This document shows, in pieces, positions 35,243 to 46,454 of a DNA stretch of 64,000 nt. The notes under the pieces are model-generated. The model was not told the origin of the DNA, made no database searches, and saw nothing but the letters and a program-made list of their open reading frames with translations. Within the stretch, counting starts at the first letter, position 1. Every line of letters begins with the position of its first letter. Source of the stretch: Xylona heveae TC161 (taxonomy: Eukaryota; Ascomycota; Xylonomycetes; Xylonales; Xylonaceae); the NCBI RefSeq assembly GCF_001619985.1, contig NW_017264202.1, positions 620,001 through 684,000 on the forward strand, written 5' to 3'. A program made the translations under genes and the position numbers.

Positions 35243-36421
35243 ATGTTAAATCACCCAACGCTCACTGTTGACGCACTCAATCTCCTCAACGAAAGCGACC
35301 ACCCGCCGGTGACTGTAAAACCGGGATGGCTGTCGCTCTCTGGTACCTTATGCCGGAGCATATCGATGGCAGATGAGATCAGTATTCCAGAGTTTGTTCA
35401 CAGCCTTGAGACACTAGAATTCATGGGGTTTGAGAGCGACATAGCACAGAGGATTTGGAGGCGTTACCAAGACCACGAGCAGTTTGGAGACGGAATGATC
35501 ACCTTCATGGACTTTGTGAGAGGGTATATTCAAAGTTGCCCTGATGCATATCTTCTTGACCACCAATGGGATGAGGTGATGAAGGAAATGGGGGTCACGA
35601 AAAAGCTCAGAGATGGAATCCTCACCGAGGGTTTCGACGATATCAGACTGTCTGGGACCGCGGCATCTTGGGTGCTTAAAACTATGGAGGACCTTTACCA
35701 GTGGGTTTCAACGGTGTCCAAACAGATCTCCGCCGCAAAATCACGAGCCCCATCGCAGATATCTTCCTCTCGGTGCCGTCAGGAGTCCGCGTCGTCCAAT
35801 GAGAGCGCCGCTACCGATCAACTGCCCAGCTTCTCAGAGCACGACAAGGAAGCGGCGGAACCCGTGACGATTCTTTTCAAGGGAGGTTCTGTGCCACGGC
35901 TGCAAAGGGCTCTTTCAACTAATGATCCAGCCAAGCGGCATGACCTTTCAGCACTAGTCACTTTCCTTCCTGCAGACTTTGGCTTTGGCAAGGTGTACTT
36001 TACTCGGCAGAGACAGCTCGCATTGAGATACGCCATGTACGCTCAGGAGCGAGAAAGAATGAACAACATCCAGGTCGGAATTCTCCATCTGGAAATCCCA
36101 ACGCGCCTGTTGGCCGATGCCCGCGAGATCTATGGACAGGATTGGAAGAGATTCGTCTGGGGCTGTAGAAGATGCCCTTTCCTTCCTCCTTTAGAGCTTG
36201 ACGAGTTCGACAACGCTGGAATTCTGATCGGCCCAATCTGGATGGTTAGCGAAGATGCCGCTCAATCTGCGACCTTTACGGTCAATGATGTGAAGCCGTA
36301 CAGCATGCCAAATGGCGTAGATTGCTCGCAGCATGCCTTTCGCCTACGAAAGTGCGTAGAAGTCCAAGAAGAGAGCAATGTCTGGATCGAGCAATTGGAG
36401 GCTCTGCCACAGAAAACTTGA
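35243..36421 (+). CDS. Uncharacterised single-exon protein, possible ART-like fold
   Basis: This is one open frame of 392 aa without introns, unlike almost every neighbour. An alternative start is Met42 (35,366, MADEISIPEF). Three parts are visible. Residues 45-160 are helical, with LETLEFMGFESDIAQRIW and MITFMDFVRGYI. Residues 161-205 are a Ser-rich linker. Residues 205-390 form a globular domain with TILFKGGS near 209, DFGFGKVYFT near 245-254, RQRQLALRYAMYAQ, and a GILHLEIPTRLL strand. The FKGGS...DFG-G-YFT...A-RYA spacing recalls DUF3990-type domains related to the ADP-ribosyltransferase fold. This is a weak pattern match by eye and no enzymatic residue set is established. Frame length and normal codon-like composition support a real gene. 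Function is unknown. Confidence 0.75.
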   Translation: MLNHPTLTVDALNLLNESDHPPVTVKPGWLSLSGTLCRSISMADEISIPEFVHSLETLEFMGFESDIAQRIWRRYQDHEQFGDGMITFMDFVRGYIQSCPDAYLLDHQWDEVMKEMGVTKKLRDGILTEGFDDIRLSGTAASWVLKTMEDLYQWVSTVSKQISAAKSRAPSQISSSRCRQESASSNESAATDQLPSFSEHDKEAAEPVTILFKGGSVPRLQRALSTNDPAKRHDLSALVTFLPADFGFGKVYFTRQRQLALRYAMYAQERERMNNIQVGILHLEIPTRLLADAREIYGQDWKRFVWGCRRCPFLPPLELDEFDNAGILIGPIWMVSEDAAQSATFTVNDVKPYSMPNGVDCSQHAFRLRKCVEVQEESNVWIEQLEALPQKT

Positions 36422-37036
36422 TAATTCAAGCGTAGCAGAACGAGATTTGATCGTCAATTGTACATGTCAAATATAAACTTCTTCCGCTGCGTGAGACGTA
36501 GTAATGACGGAAATTCTCCCATAAGGGGTTAATGATACCGATACATCTGCATTCTCGATTCCGGAGCTGTCTATGACTAGAGAATATCCAGAAACTGAAT
36601 TGAAATAATTCGATATGCCAGCTACTGGCTAGCTAAACAGCAAACTGCTTCAATAACGATGAATAATTATTATAAACTTTTTAGAACAAGCATTGGAAAA
36701 ATAACCGCCTTATTCTTTTGAAGTTAAGCTTGTACGGTGTCGTTACCCGGCGAGAATGACAACATCGGGCTAATCCCAGATAGGCAATGATACGATATGA
36801 TACCGAGTAAGTTTATTCGACACTTTTTGTCGTCCCGGGCCGGTGTCGGACTCAATTGTATCTCATAATCCAGCTGGCTTGTTCGCATTCCCGGTCTCTC
36901 ATCGGTTGTCATTCTTTGGTTTCCGGGGTGTGCTATTCTGGACTCTGGAGTATAATACGAAAGTTGTGAGAGGAACCATCGGTTTTTCCTGAAGTTGTCT
37001 GCCAAAAAGTAGGCGATACAATTGCACAGGCTCAAT
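36422..37036. other. Promoter region of the D2HGDH gene
   Basis: This 615-bp gap is AT-rich to about 36,720 and then balanced. It contains only short minus-strand frames without content. Confidence 0.55.
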
Positions 37037-39027
37037 ATGGCGTGCAACCCGAGAATATCATTGGCATTGCTGCGACGGGCTCGTGCTCCAGCTCCATTTG
37101 CGCGTGCAAGCCGTACCTTGCGACCTGCAACACAGCTCAGACTGGCTTCGACAACCGCCGAGGCTCATCAACATGATCCTACCGATACATCAAAAGCTGC
37201 TCCGAGCCCTCCAAAGGGCATCTCTTTCACAACCGAGAAGTAAGCCTGCAAACATGTTCTGGTCTGTTTTCAGAAATTTGCTGATTTTGGATGTCATTAA
37301 GATACCCGCAATTACAACGCGATTCTCGGTTTGCTAAGGTCCGTTTGCTATCGAGATGCCTATGAACTTTCCCTCAGCACTAGCTAACACCCAGCCTCAA
37401 GCTCACCGAGGAGCATGTGAATTATTTCAAGGACCTACTCGGAAAGGATTCCGCAGTGATTGACGGCGTATCACAAGATGCCACAGACGATATTGAGCCC
37501 TTCAACAGTGACTGGATGAGAAAGTTTCGTGGTCACACCAAGCTTGTGCTTAAGCCCGGATCCACGGAGGAGGTTAGCAAGGTGCTCAAGTACTGTAACG
37601 ACAACATGCTAGCCGTTGTTCCACAAGGTGGAAATTCGGGTCTTGTTGGAGGATCGGTTCCAGTCTTTGATGAAATCGTCATCAACACTGCCCGGATGAA
37701 CCAGATTCGCTCCTTTGATGAAGCTTCCGGCATTTTCGTTGCTGACGCTGGCGTCATCCTCGAGACTGCGGATTCGTATTTGCAAGAGAGAAACCACATT
37801 TTCCCGCTTGATTTGGGTGCCAAGGGCTCGTGCCAGATTGGCGGAAACGTCTCAACTAATGCCGGTGGCCTGCGGCTTCTCCGGTACGGCTCATTGCATG
37901 GCAACGTTTTGGGCATTGAGGCTGTCCTACCTGACGGAACCATTGTGGACGACCTTTCCAAGCTACGCAAGAACAACACCGGCTATGACCTGAAGCAATT
38001 GTTCATTGGCGCCGAGGGTACCATCGGTATCGTCACTGGTATTTCAATCATCTGCCCTCAGAAGCCGCAAGCAGTCAATGTCGCCTTCTTTGGAGTCGAA
38101 AGCTATGAGAAGCTCCAGCGTGCCTTCAGGGATGCCAAGGGCTACCTGTCCGAAGTCCTCTCCGCTTTCGAGCTCATGGATGGCTCGAGCCAGCAGGTCG
38201 TCAACAGCGTTACTGGCAAGAAACACCCCTTGGAAGGAGAGTATCCTTTCTACTGTCTCATCGAAACGAACGGCTCCAACAGCGAGCACGATGCTGCTGT
38301 AAGTTTGACCTGCGTTCACCTTCCACCGGGCTACTTCTCCCCGTTCTTTCTCAAATACTAACGCTTTGGTCAGAAACTCGAAGCCTTCCTCGAGCACGCC
38401 ATGTCCGAAGAAATTGTCGCCGACGGTGTCCTCGCTCAAGACGAGACCCAAATGCGCACCCTCTGGTCCTGGCGTGAGGGTATCACCGAATGTCTAGGCC
38501 ACTGGGGTGGTGTGTACAAGTATGATCTTTCGATTCCCTTGTCCGATCTGTACCAGCTTGTCGAGGACACCCGCGAACGTCTCAACTCCGCCGGCGTGAT
38601 TGGTGATGACCCCGAGAAGCACCCCGTCGTGACCGTTGTCGGATACGGCCACATGGGCGACTCCAACCTGCACCTCAACATCTCCACCCGCCGCTTCGAC
38701 AAGGAGGTCGAGCAGCTCCTCGAGCCTTTTGTTTACGAGTGGGTTGCCAAGCGCAACGGCAGTATCAGCGCCGAGCATGGCCTTGGTCTCACCAAGAAGC
38801 CTTTTATTGGTTACAGCCGTAGCGACACCATGATTGGCCTCATGAAGCAAATCAAGAACCTTTACGACCCGGTACGTTACATTCTTTTTCTATCCTTATT
38901 TTCTTTATGTCCTTCTTTGTTAGATTCTCTACACTGTTCGTTTCTTTCGCAAAAAAGATATATTTACTAATGCACTTTCTCGCACCACCTACAGAAGGGT
39001 ATCATGAACCCGTACAAATATATATAA
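37037..39027 (+). CDS. Mitochondrial D-2-hydroxyglutarate/D-lactate dehydrogenase (Dld2-like)
   Basis: This FAD enzyme oxidises D-2-hydroxyglutarate (or D-lactate) in mitochondria and passes electrons on. Exons are 37037-37239, 37302-37338 (37 nt), 37402-38298, 38374-38871 and 38995-39027, giving 555 aa. The N-terminus (RISLALLRRARAPAPFARAS) is a strong mitochondrial presequence. The FAD domain shows VVPQGGNSGLVGGSVPVFDE, then GSCQIGGNVSTNAGG. The metal/substrate domain shows GYGHMGDSNLHLN near 469 and SAEHGLG. The 33-nt last exon encodes KGIMNPYKYI, the family ending. The two first introns must use AAG acceptors to hold frame (FAK|LTEEHVNYFKDLL). The start is the first ATG of the presequence. 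It is D2HGDH/Dld2 rather than cytochrome-linked Dld1 by these blocks. Confidence 0.94.
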
Positions 39028-40052
39028 ATCTGCATTCCCCCAAAAAATGCATTAATGAGATATACAATTCCATTATATCGGCACTGCCCTATTTTTTCCC
39101 CTTTCGCCCACGAGACAAAAGAGCATCTATTCAACACATTGGACTAGATAGCCATCTATCCATCCATCTTTTCTTCGAACTTTTTATCATCTAATTATCT
39201 TATCTAGTTGGAGCGAGAGACTGTTTAGTGACAATGGCGTTTTAGCGCCATTATCCTTTTTCATTTTTTTTTCTCTTTCCTCTTTTCCATTTCTACTTCA
39301 TCTATTATACTTTTCTTTTTAACTTCTTGGCCAATTCTTTTTGGATTCAACTCTATCCTAAAAATCGTTCTGATAAGACTAGAACCCTCCAGCAGTCACA
39401 GCCAATACGTACTCGACCGGGCCAAAAATTTTCTTTGGACGAAAAGCGAGGATTTTAGTATAGTCCTACCTTAGGTATATTTGGATCATCTAGACGCTTT
39501 AAAAAAAAGTTAAACTTATCTATGGAGCACGAATGTACTGCATGTGAACTACTTGGCTCTCACAACTACATTGTCGATCTACATTGTGCATCAACGCATG
39601 TTGGGTCCTGCGCATCGCTGGTGGTAATTGGCAGTCCAACACCAGCTACTTTTGTCAACCGTTTTTATACCCAAGTCTCTGATCTTCACTTGTGCGTCCA
39701 CTATATGAATTTTATGCATTTCTCGTCTCAAAAGGAAAGTATGCTCTTTATCATGTCTCAATCCACCCACCCAAAATAAATTAAATAATAACTCCAATGC
39801 CGTGCTTCTATGCTTCTTAAACGCGACACCCTATGCTATGCCATTATATCCAAAAAAAAAAAAAAGGAAAAAAGGAAAAAAGGAAATAAAAAATTCTGTC
39901 AAAATCTAACACGCCGCGTCTAGGCCTTGAAACTGATCAACGATGTGAATGGGACATGTGATAACTAACGAACAACAACAAAAGACAGCCCAATTCAAGG
40001 ATTTAAGGATTCAAAGCCATATTTTAAAGTGGCTCTAGTGTGCCCGTGAAAC
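39028..40052. other. Convergent AT-rich 3' region
   Basis: This is 1.0 kb between convergent D2HGDH and GCP5 genes. It is AT-rich with T-runs at 39,260-39,290 and an A-rich GGAAAAAA repeat at about 39,852-39,892. No gene is seen. Confidence 0.6.
39852..39892. repeat. A-rich tract with GGAAAAAA units
   Basis: A run of 14 A is followed by three GGAAAAAA-like units. It is a simple repeat in the convergent 3' region. Confidence 0.8.
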
Positions 40053-42981
40053 TTATAGATGCTCCTCGGTAGGCCGAATGCCCCAGTCAAGCATATCGGC
40101 CAGCATGTCCCATGCTGGTTCACCGCCTGCTCGACTGACACTACGTAGGCCGGTGGCAGCGAAGCCGCACAGGCGGTCGATCTCTGCGCGCATTTCGCGT
40201 AGACGCGCGGCGAGAGGAACTCGGTTCGAAGGTAAGGAGGAGCGTGCACCTGATCCTTTAGACCCACGTGGATCAAGCTCATCATATTCACTGCTGTCGT
40301 CGGCTTCTTCGTCGTCAGAGCTATCGAAGTCCAGTCTAGCAGTTGGCCGCTTCATAGCTCTACCGGCGTATTGTTTGTCACGAAGGGCTTGGTCATGTCG
40401 ACTGCCAGACAGGACTGAGCGGTCCACAGACCTATCTACCTCAGAAGCAGAATGGAGGTCTGAGAAATGAAATGCCAGGTCAAGGAGTGACATTAAAGCT
40501 TGATAGATTGGAGAGAGTTTTCTGGATAGGAGACATTGTTCTTGCAGCTTGACTGCAAAGTGTTCGTGCGCAGATATCATGGCATCGACGTCTTTGGCCG
40601 CATTCATGTCGTAGCGTAGTTCCAATGTGCTGGTTACGATAACAGTTTCGGTGAGATAGGAGTAAAGCGTGTTGACGAGCCACAATAGTCGGTGGCGAAT
40701 GGATAGTGAGAGCAAGTTAACGTCGTAATTGGAGTCGGCGCTTGCATGGTTAGGCTTGATGAAGTCGGTCTTGAGGAGACGTCTTCGTTCGAGGAGGTAT
40801 TTAGCATTTCGAATTTGGACAAGTAGGGTGAATACACGCTGGTAGGAATCGGTGATGGTGTGCCTGGCTATGATATTTGCAATTGACCAAGGAAGCTATG
40901 TGAAGTCAGCCAATTATTCTATTTTGTATTCTTCGTATACCAAGATGCCGGGGGCGGCATGGTAAAGGAGAGAGATCATACAGTGTATTCCACTTTTATA
41001 GTACCAAGCATTTTCAAGGATCGATGTGTGCCTCCTGTCTCTGCGCCTTCGCCTGCCAGAGGCGTCGATCGAACAAATAGTCTCTTTGGATCCATGCATG
41101 CCAGCGTGCCTAAAGCACCCTGAGCCTGCTCCGTCAGAAGGAAGCGATCATTCCAGGAATCTTTTCGACGCTCAATTTTTTCGAACAAAACCGTAAGCAT
41201 GTTGGCATAGAGCGAGCCATCTTTCAGGAAGTAAATATGCTCCAGTGCGTCGAGGATAGTAAATAGTCCGTATCGGGAAAAGAGAACATTCCGAAGCACA
41301 GTTGATGCAGAGTGATGTTTGCTGTCGAGCCATCTCTCGAAAGCTTCGTCGAACAGGTCTGAAAATGGCGCCAATGGGATGGAGTTGTCTGTCCCACACA
41401 CTGCGGCATAATCCAAATATGGCTCGTCTTCCAAAGCCGCAGGCCTGCTGCCGAATATTCCCAAGCGCCTCAGAAATACGACGCTCTTCCCCGTGTTGAG
41501 AATTTTCTTCGCTTGAGCTCGAAGGAATTCAGGAGCATGAAGCCGGCCTCGGTGATCCTGTCGCAAAAAGTATTGGTCATGCCAGAGATTTCGATTCTCG
41601 ACGCTTTTCTCAGCCATACCAATAAAGAAAATCTCTTCGTTGTAATACAATTCTCCGCTTTCCATCCAAGCTCGGATTGGTCGCAAGTACGTGTTGAAGC
41701 AGTCAAGGAACAAACTCGTCATAAACGGGAAACTGACATCATCGCCTGCCAAATGGACGAGGCTTGTCTGGTGAAATAATTTTTCCAGACATTTGAAGGG
41801 ATTTTCGCCTGCTGTCTCCTTGAGCGCAGGGAGCAGGTCTGCCAGCATCAGCAGAGGGAGAAGCGGAGTTTGAACACGGTGATAAACATCCACCAAGCTA
41901 ACCACGACTTGTTTGCGAAGGTGCACAAATCGGCTTTCAATTTGGAGTAGCTTCTGTTGTAGAATTTTGAGTCGGCTGCTTATTGATGCATTCAAGCTTT
42001 GTAGTAGCGGAATGGATTGTTCAAGGCTCGTCCATTGCCGCACTGTCTGTACCTGCGTTCCTAAGTTTGCGAAAGCGGCCAAAAGTCCTTGGAATGAGTC
42101 ATAAGAGGTATGGCCCAAGGCATACTTTTCTACAGGCTTGATGACCCCTGTTGAAGTATCACATGAGAACAGAGAGGTGGGAAGGCCCGAAAGCATAAAA
42201 AGCACCTCTCGGAGAGCCTGCATCTCGGAGAGCTTCCATGTTTTGCTGAGATCTATTGCGGTTTCTATTAGATCAACATCTTCTTTTGCAGGCCGTGTCC
42301 TGTGATTCCAGAATTGTGCCTTTGAGATGTGGTCCAGGATTGATTGATCGGGTTGCAACAGTGTAACTTCGAGATTCTGAGCCTCGTTCTCTTCAGCGGC
42401 CACCGATGAAGGCTGTGTTTCATCGCCTGAAACGCTTCTATCAAAGCTCCTTCGCTCGAATTCCTCGTCCTCTGACGACTCGGCACCAAAGTCCACCTCA
42501 TCCCAAATGCCTTCCTCGTCCAAAGGATCTTCAGATATAATATCTTCCCACGTCAACGGCGGCGGAGATGGGGGAGGTTTAAGCGCCTCTAGATCCTCCA
42601 GACGGGAATTGGTCGCAGGCTTATTCGAGAGTTCCAGAATTAAGGAGAGCGCCTCTGGTGCCCAATTGTAGCGCAAAAGAGTGTCTTCATTTCGACGGTC
42701 CTCGATAGCATCGGCTAACTCGTCGCAATTCAAGATACTGAGCTTTTCCTGGAGGCCATCCAATCGCTGAGCAACCTCGAATTGGTTTGTCCGGCCATAG
42801 TTATGGTGCTTTAGACTCCGTGCAGCAAACTTTCTGCAGAGACGAAAATTCTGGGGGTCATTCTGTTCGGGTGTAAGAAAGCCGGCCGACAAGATCTAGT
42901 ACAGCTTACCTGCTCAGTGATGCCCGTTAGGGCAGTGATGAGCTCATCAGTGAGAAGCCCCAGCTTGGCTAAGTGCGCCAT
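40053..42981 (-). CDS. Gamma-tubulin complex component 5 (Spc97/Spc98 family)
   Basis: GCP proteins build the gamma-tubulin ring that nucleates microtubules at spindle pole bodies and septa. Exons on the minus strand are 42981-42910, 42862-40982 and 40895-40053, giving 931 aa. The N-terminal DELITALTGITEQNDPQNF, then LCRKFAARSLKHHNYGR, resembles the start of human GCP5. An acidic linker lies near 150-175 (ESSEDEEFERRS). GRIP1-like helices begin about 205 (LREVLFMLSGLP) and contain YYNEEIFFIG and LFSRYGLFTILDALEHIYFLKDG. GRIP2, after the last junction, begins TLPWSIANIIARHTITDSYQRVFTLLVQIR and includes RHRLLWLVNTLYSYLTETVI. A 90-residue charged insertion (SDDEEADDSSEYDELD) lies near the C-terminus. 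Family is sure; the GCP5 class is likely from the N-terminus and length. Confidence 0.9.
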
Positions 42982-43869
42982 AGATCACCAGATGCCTCAA
43001 TTCCATCCAAAGCTGTTGCGTCATTGCGAGATATGCATGGCTGATAACTGTTGCTGTGACGCGTGAATGGAAAACGCGACGTTCGGCTGGCTTACGGTCA
43101 TTGTCGCGTATAGATGGATGGCTCCTGATGTCAACAACATAATCTACTGCGGTCCCCTTCCCAATTGTCCAAAATCCGCGCTATAATTCCTTTACTTGTG
43201 CTCTTATTGGTTTTCCAAATAGTTTGTAAATATATTTCTAGCATAATAATCCGTATATATTTGAGTCGATTCATTCGGTTTCTGTGGCAATATGTCATGT
43301 ATTCTATTCCACCCATGAACTCTGGACGTTATATATCTCCCATATCTTTCTTCTCTTCCATTTGTTATGAATAAATTCCTATACAGGGAAATGCAAGGAG
43401 AATAATTGAATCCCTAAAAATGGGCATTCTCGTATTCGCTCCTTGCTCACTACGAGGCTAGTCAAGGTGCTGCGTCGTTATCAAACGATATCTTCACGCT
43501 GATACCAATTCAATTTGTTATTCTTTTATAATGATCAGATATAGACTCTGGAGTAAAGAGCAGAATGGTTCTCGACATAATCTAATAAAAAAGGAACAAG
43601 ATATGAAAATGAGAAAATGATGAGATAAATTGTTCTGTTGACGTGGAAATCTAGAAGAGGACGCATAAGGGGTCTGAGGCTAAACCGGATTAGGGAGAGT
43701 CCCAGTGACGGTGAAATGGGAATGTTCCCCAAACTCTCATGTGCGTCGTCATGTTCACAAATCTAGAAATCCCCGTTTTCCACTCCTGTTGCCTCTGTCC
43801 ATCCGTTATAAATTGTCCGTTCCATACAGTACAGACAGGATATCACAGCTGGAGCAATAATTACTCAAC
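42982..43869. promoter_or_regulatory. Shared upstream region of GCP5 and GT15 genes
   Basis: This 888-bp divergent gap is AT-rich between 43,160 and 43,400 and 43,510-43,640. No gene or named site is recognised. Confidence 0.5.
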
Positions 43870-45356
43870 ATGGCCTTAGCAAGGCCGATGCGCATCCTGG
43901 TGGTGCTCATCTGTGCCCTCTTCATGTTCTTGGTTGTCCAAATATCCAAAACGACGCCAGAGGCGCGTCCACCCCCGGTCAAGCTGGACACCATGGAAAG
44001 CGACCCCAATCTGGACCGTGAGTAATCCATTTCTTGGCAGCATGCTTTGCTTCAATGCAATGTGGAGTATTCCCAAAAAGTTCTCAGCGGGCGAGCTAAC
44101 ACAATACTCTGTGAAGCAACCGGCGAGCCCGAAGGAATCCTGCACCATGTGGAAGGAGACAACTATGCCGCGGACAACCCCAATTCGGAGCGAATCAATG
44201 CGACTCTCTTGTCGCTGGTCCGGAACAGCGAGATTGACGGAATGGTTCAATCGATGCGCGACCTCGAGCGAACGTGGAACCACAAATTCAACTACCCTTG
44301 GACATTTTTCAACGACGAGCCCTTTACGGAAGAATTCAAGCGGAGGACAAAGGCCGAAACGAACGCAGAATGCAAATACGGTTCGTTCTTCATTCTCAAA
44401 CGCCTCTCGGCGGCAGAGCCCTCCCGTGTTTACCGGCAATTGTAATCCACGCAAACTAACATTACTGCTGCAATAGAACTGATTCCCAAGGAGCACTGGG
44501 ATGTGCCCAGCTGGATCAACGACGACATCTTCCAAGAATCTGCGCAGATCCTCAAGGAGCAAGATGTGCAATACAGCAACATGATGTCGTACCACCAAAT
44601 GTGTCGATGGAACAGCGGCATGTTCTACAAACACCCGGCCTTGCTCAACACGCGATACTACTGGCGTGTGGAGCCCAAGGTTCATTTCTTCTGCGACGTT
44701 GATTACGACGTCTTCCGATACATGCAGGACAACAACAAGACATACGGGTTCACCATTAATCTATACGATTCGCCGCAAAGTATCCCGACTCTCTGGCCCG
44801 AGACGCAAAAGTTCCTTGCCGACCACCCCACGTACATTCATGGCAACAACGCCATGGATTGGCTGATTGACAGCGCTCGCCGGCCCGAGCACAATCTCAA
44901 AGCCAATGGCTACTCGACGTGCCATTTCTGGTCGAACTTTGAAATCGGCGACATGGAATTCTGGCGCAGCCAGGCATATGAGGATTACTTCAACCATCTC
45001 GATCGCGCAGGCGGCTTTTTCTACGAGCGATGGGGCGATGCGCCTGTGCATAGCATTGCGCTTGGTCTTTTCGAAGACTCGAACAAGCTTCATTGGTAAG
45101 TTGTCTTTCTCCATCCACTTATCAATCCAACCTTCCTCCATTGGCAACACAAATTCCACAGTAAAAGAAATATATATATCTAACAACGGACTCTCTTAGG
45201 TTCCGTGACATTGGATACCAGCACATTCCCTACTTCAACTGCCCCAACTCGCCTAAATGCAAAGGCTGCAGAACAGGTCTCTTCACCGATGGCGAGAAAT
45301 TCTTGTACAAGGAAGACTGTCGCCCGAACTGGTTCAAATTTGTCGGCATGGGATGA
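43870..45356 (+). CDS. Alpha-1,2-mannosyltransferase, GT15 (Kre2/Mnt1/Ktr family)
   Basis: This Golgi type II membrane enzyme transfers mannose from GDP-mannose to O- and N-linked glycans of cell-wall proteins. Exons are 43870-44017, 44117-44380, 44477-45095 and 45200-45356, giving 395 aa. A short cytosolic tail MALARPMR precedes a membrane anchor at about 8-25 (ILVVLICALFMFLVVQI) and a Pro-rich stem. The catalytic domain has NATLLSLVRNSEIDGMVQSM, NHKFNYPWTFFNDEPFTEEF, LIPKEHW, YWRVEPKVHFFCDVDYDVF, and HFWSNFEIGDMEFWRS, followed by FYERWGDAPVHSIA. These are the family's active-site blocks and look intact. Paired cysteines near the end (CPNSPKCKGCRTG) are typical. Intron 1 must use an AAG acceptor. 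The exact paralogue (Ktr1, Ktr4/Mnt1 or Ktr7 type) is not decided. Confidence 0.95.
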
Positions 45357-46454
45357 TGAACCGGAATCATTTGGTTATTTCCGTACCTTTGTAGCTTTAT
45401 TTGTTTGGGGCTATTAAAAACCCTGCCTCAATATTTTCTTCAAAGACTTGAGGACTGTCGCGTCAACGACAATATCTTATAATGCCTATTTTAATGTCTC
45501 GTCATCCCATACCCGTTTATTACCTCTTTCATTTCCTACACCTTTCCATCCAACATATCATGGCGTTTCGTCTTTCTTTCTTTTTTTTTTTCTCTCTTTC
45601 TTTCTTTCTCCTTTTTTTCTGTTTTCTTTTTTCTCATGTTTGGGTCTCGGATAAGGGATTTCAAGGATCGACCTTACCTATACGCAAGGTTCACATACTG
45701 TACTGTAACACTGTAACCTGCAAAGTCAAAAATATATTGGCCATCCAAGGGTATGGCGTTAACAATATCTAAGGAAAGAAGAAGGGAAAAAAAAGGTGGA
45801 AATGCACCATGTTGTAAGAATAGTAATAATAGATGATATGAAAATGGAATAAACAGACTGGGTATGTCTTGGGAACAATAAACAGTATACCTAAGTATCA
45901 ACAGTATAAGTGAAGAAAACTAATCCCGCGGGAAATGTATTGAGTCACGAGAGAAACGAGAGATACGAGACGTGGAGCATTGCGGGTTGACAAAGAATGG
46001 AAAGACTTTGGCCTTTGGGTCGGCAAACTATCTGTCCAAGATAACAAGATAATGTGCTCGATGATTACTGGTACAGACCTACGTGATATATGGGAATAAA
46101 GGTTCGACAAAGAATGGGAATAAAAGAACTGAGAACTAAGGTAACAAAAGTTTAGATATAAGACACTATACAATAGACGATAGTCTACACAAGGCCACTG
46201 TCCCTAAAGGGGTACAACGACGACCTCCCTCTCTCTCTTTCAAGCACACAAGATACATGCTCGCCAGATTCTAGCTGTCACGCTCTTCTCCCGACCGGAC
46301 GGATTACATCAAGACACCGACTGAATTATTTGACAGGAATCGCTTTTTGAATTCGGCAACAAAAAGTCTTAGATCGTCGCAACTGTCCGTCTTCTTGTCC
46401 TTGCCTCTCTTCCCTCTCTATCCCATCATGCACTCCCGTTTAGCCATTAAGAAT
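45357..46454. other. Convergent 3' region of GT15 and cox6
   Basis: This 1.1 kb includes a T/C-rich tract at 45,569-45,636 in the likely 3' UTR of the GT15 gene and AT-rich DNA after. No gene is recognised. Confidence 0.6.
45569..45636. repeat. T-rich pyrimidine tract
   Basis: CTTT/CTTTTT words with runs of up to 11 T are interrupted only by C and one G. This simple-sequence tract lies downstream of the GT15 stop. Confidence 0.8.
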
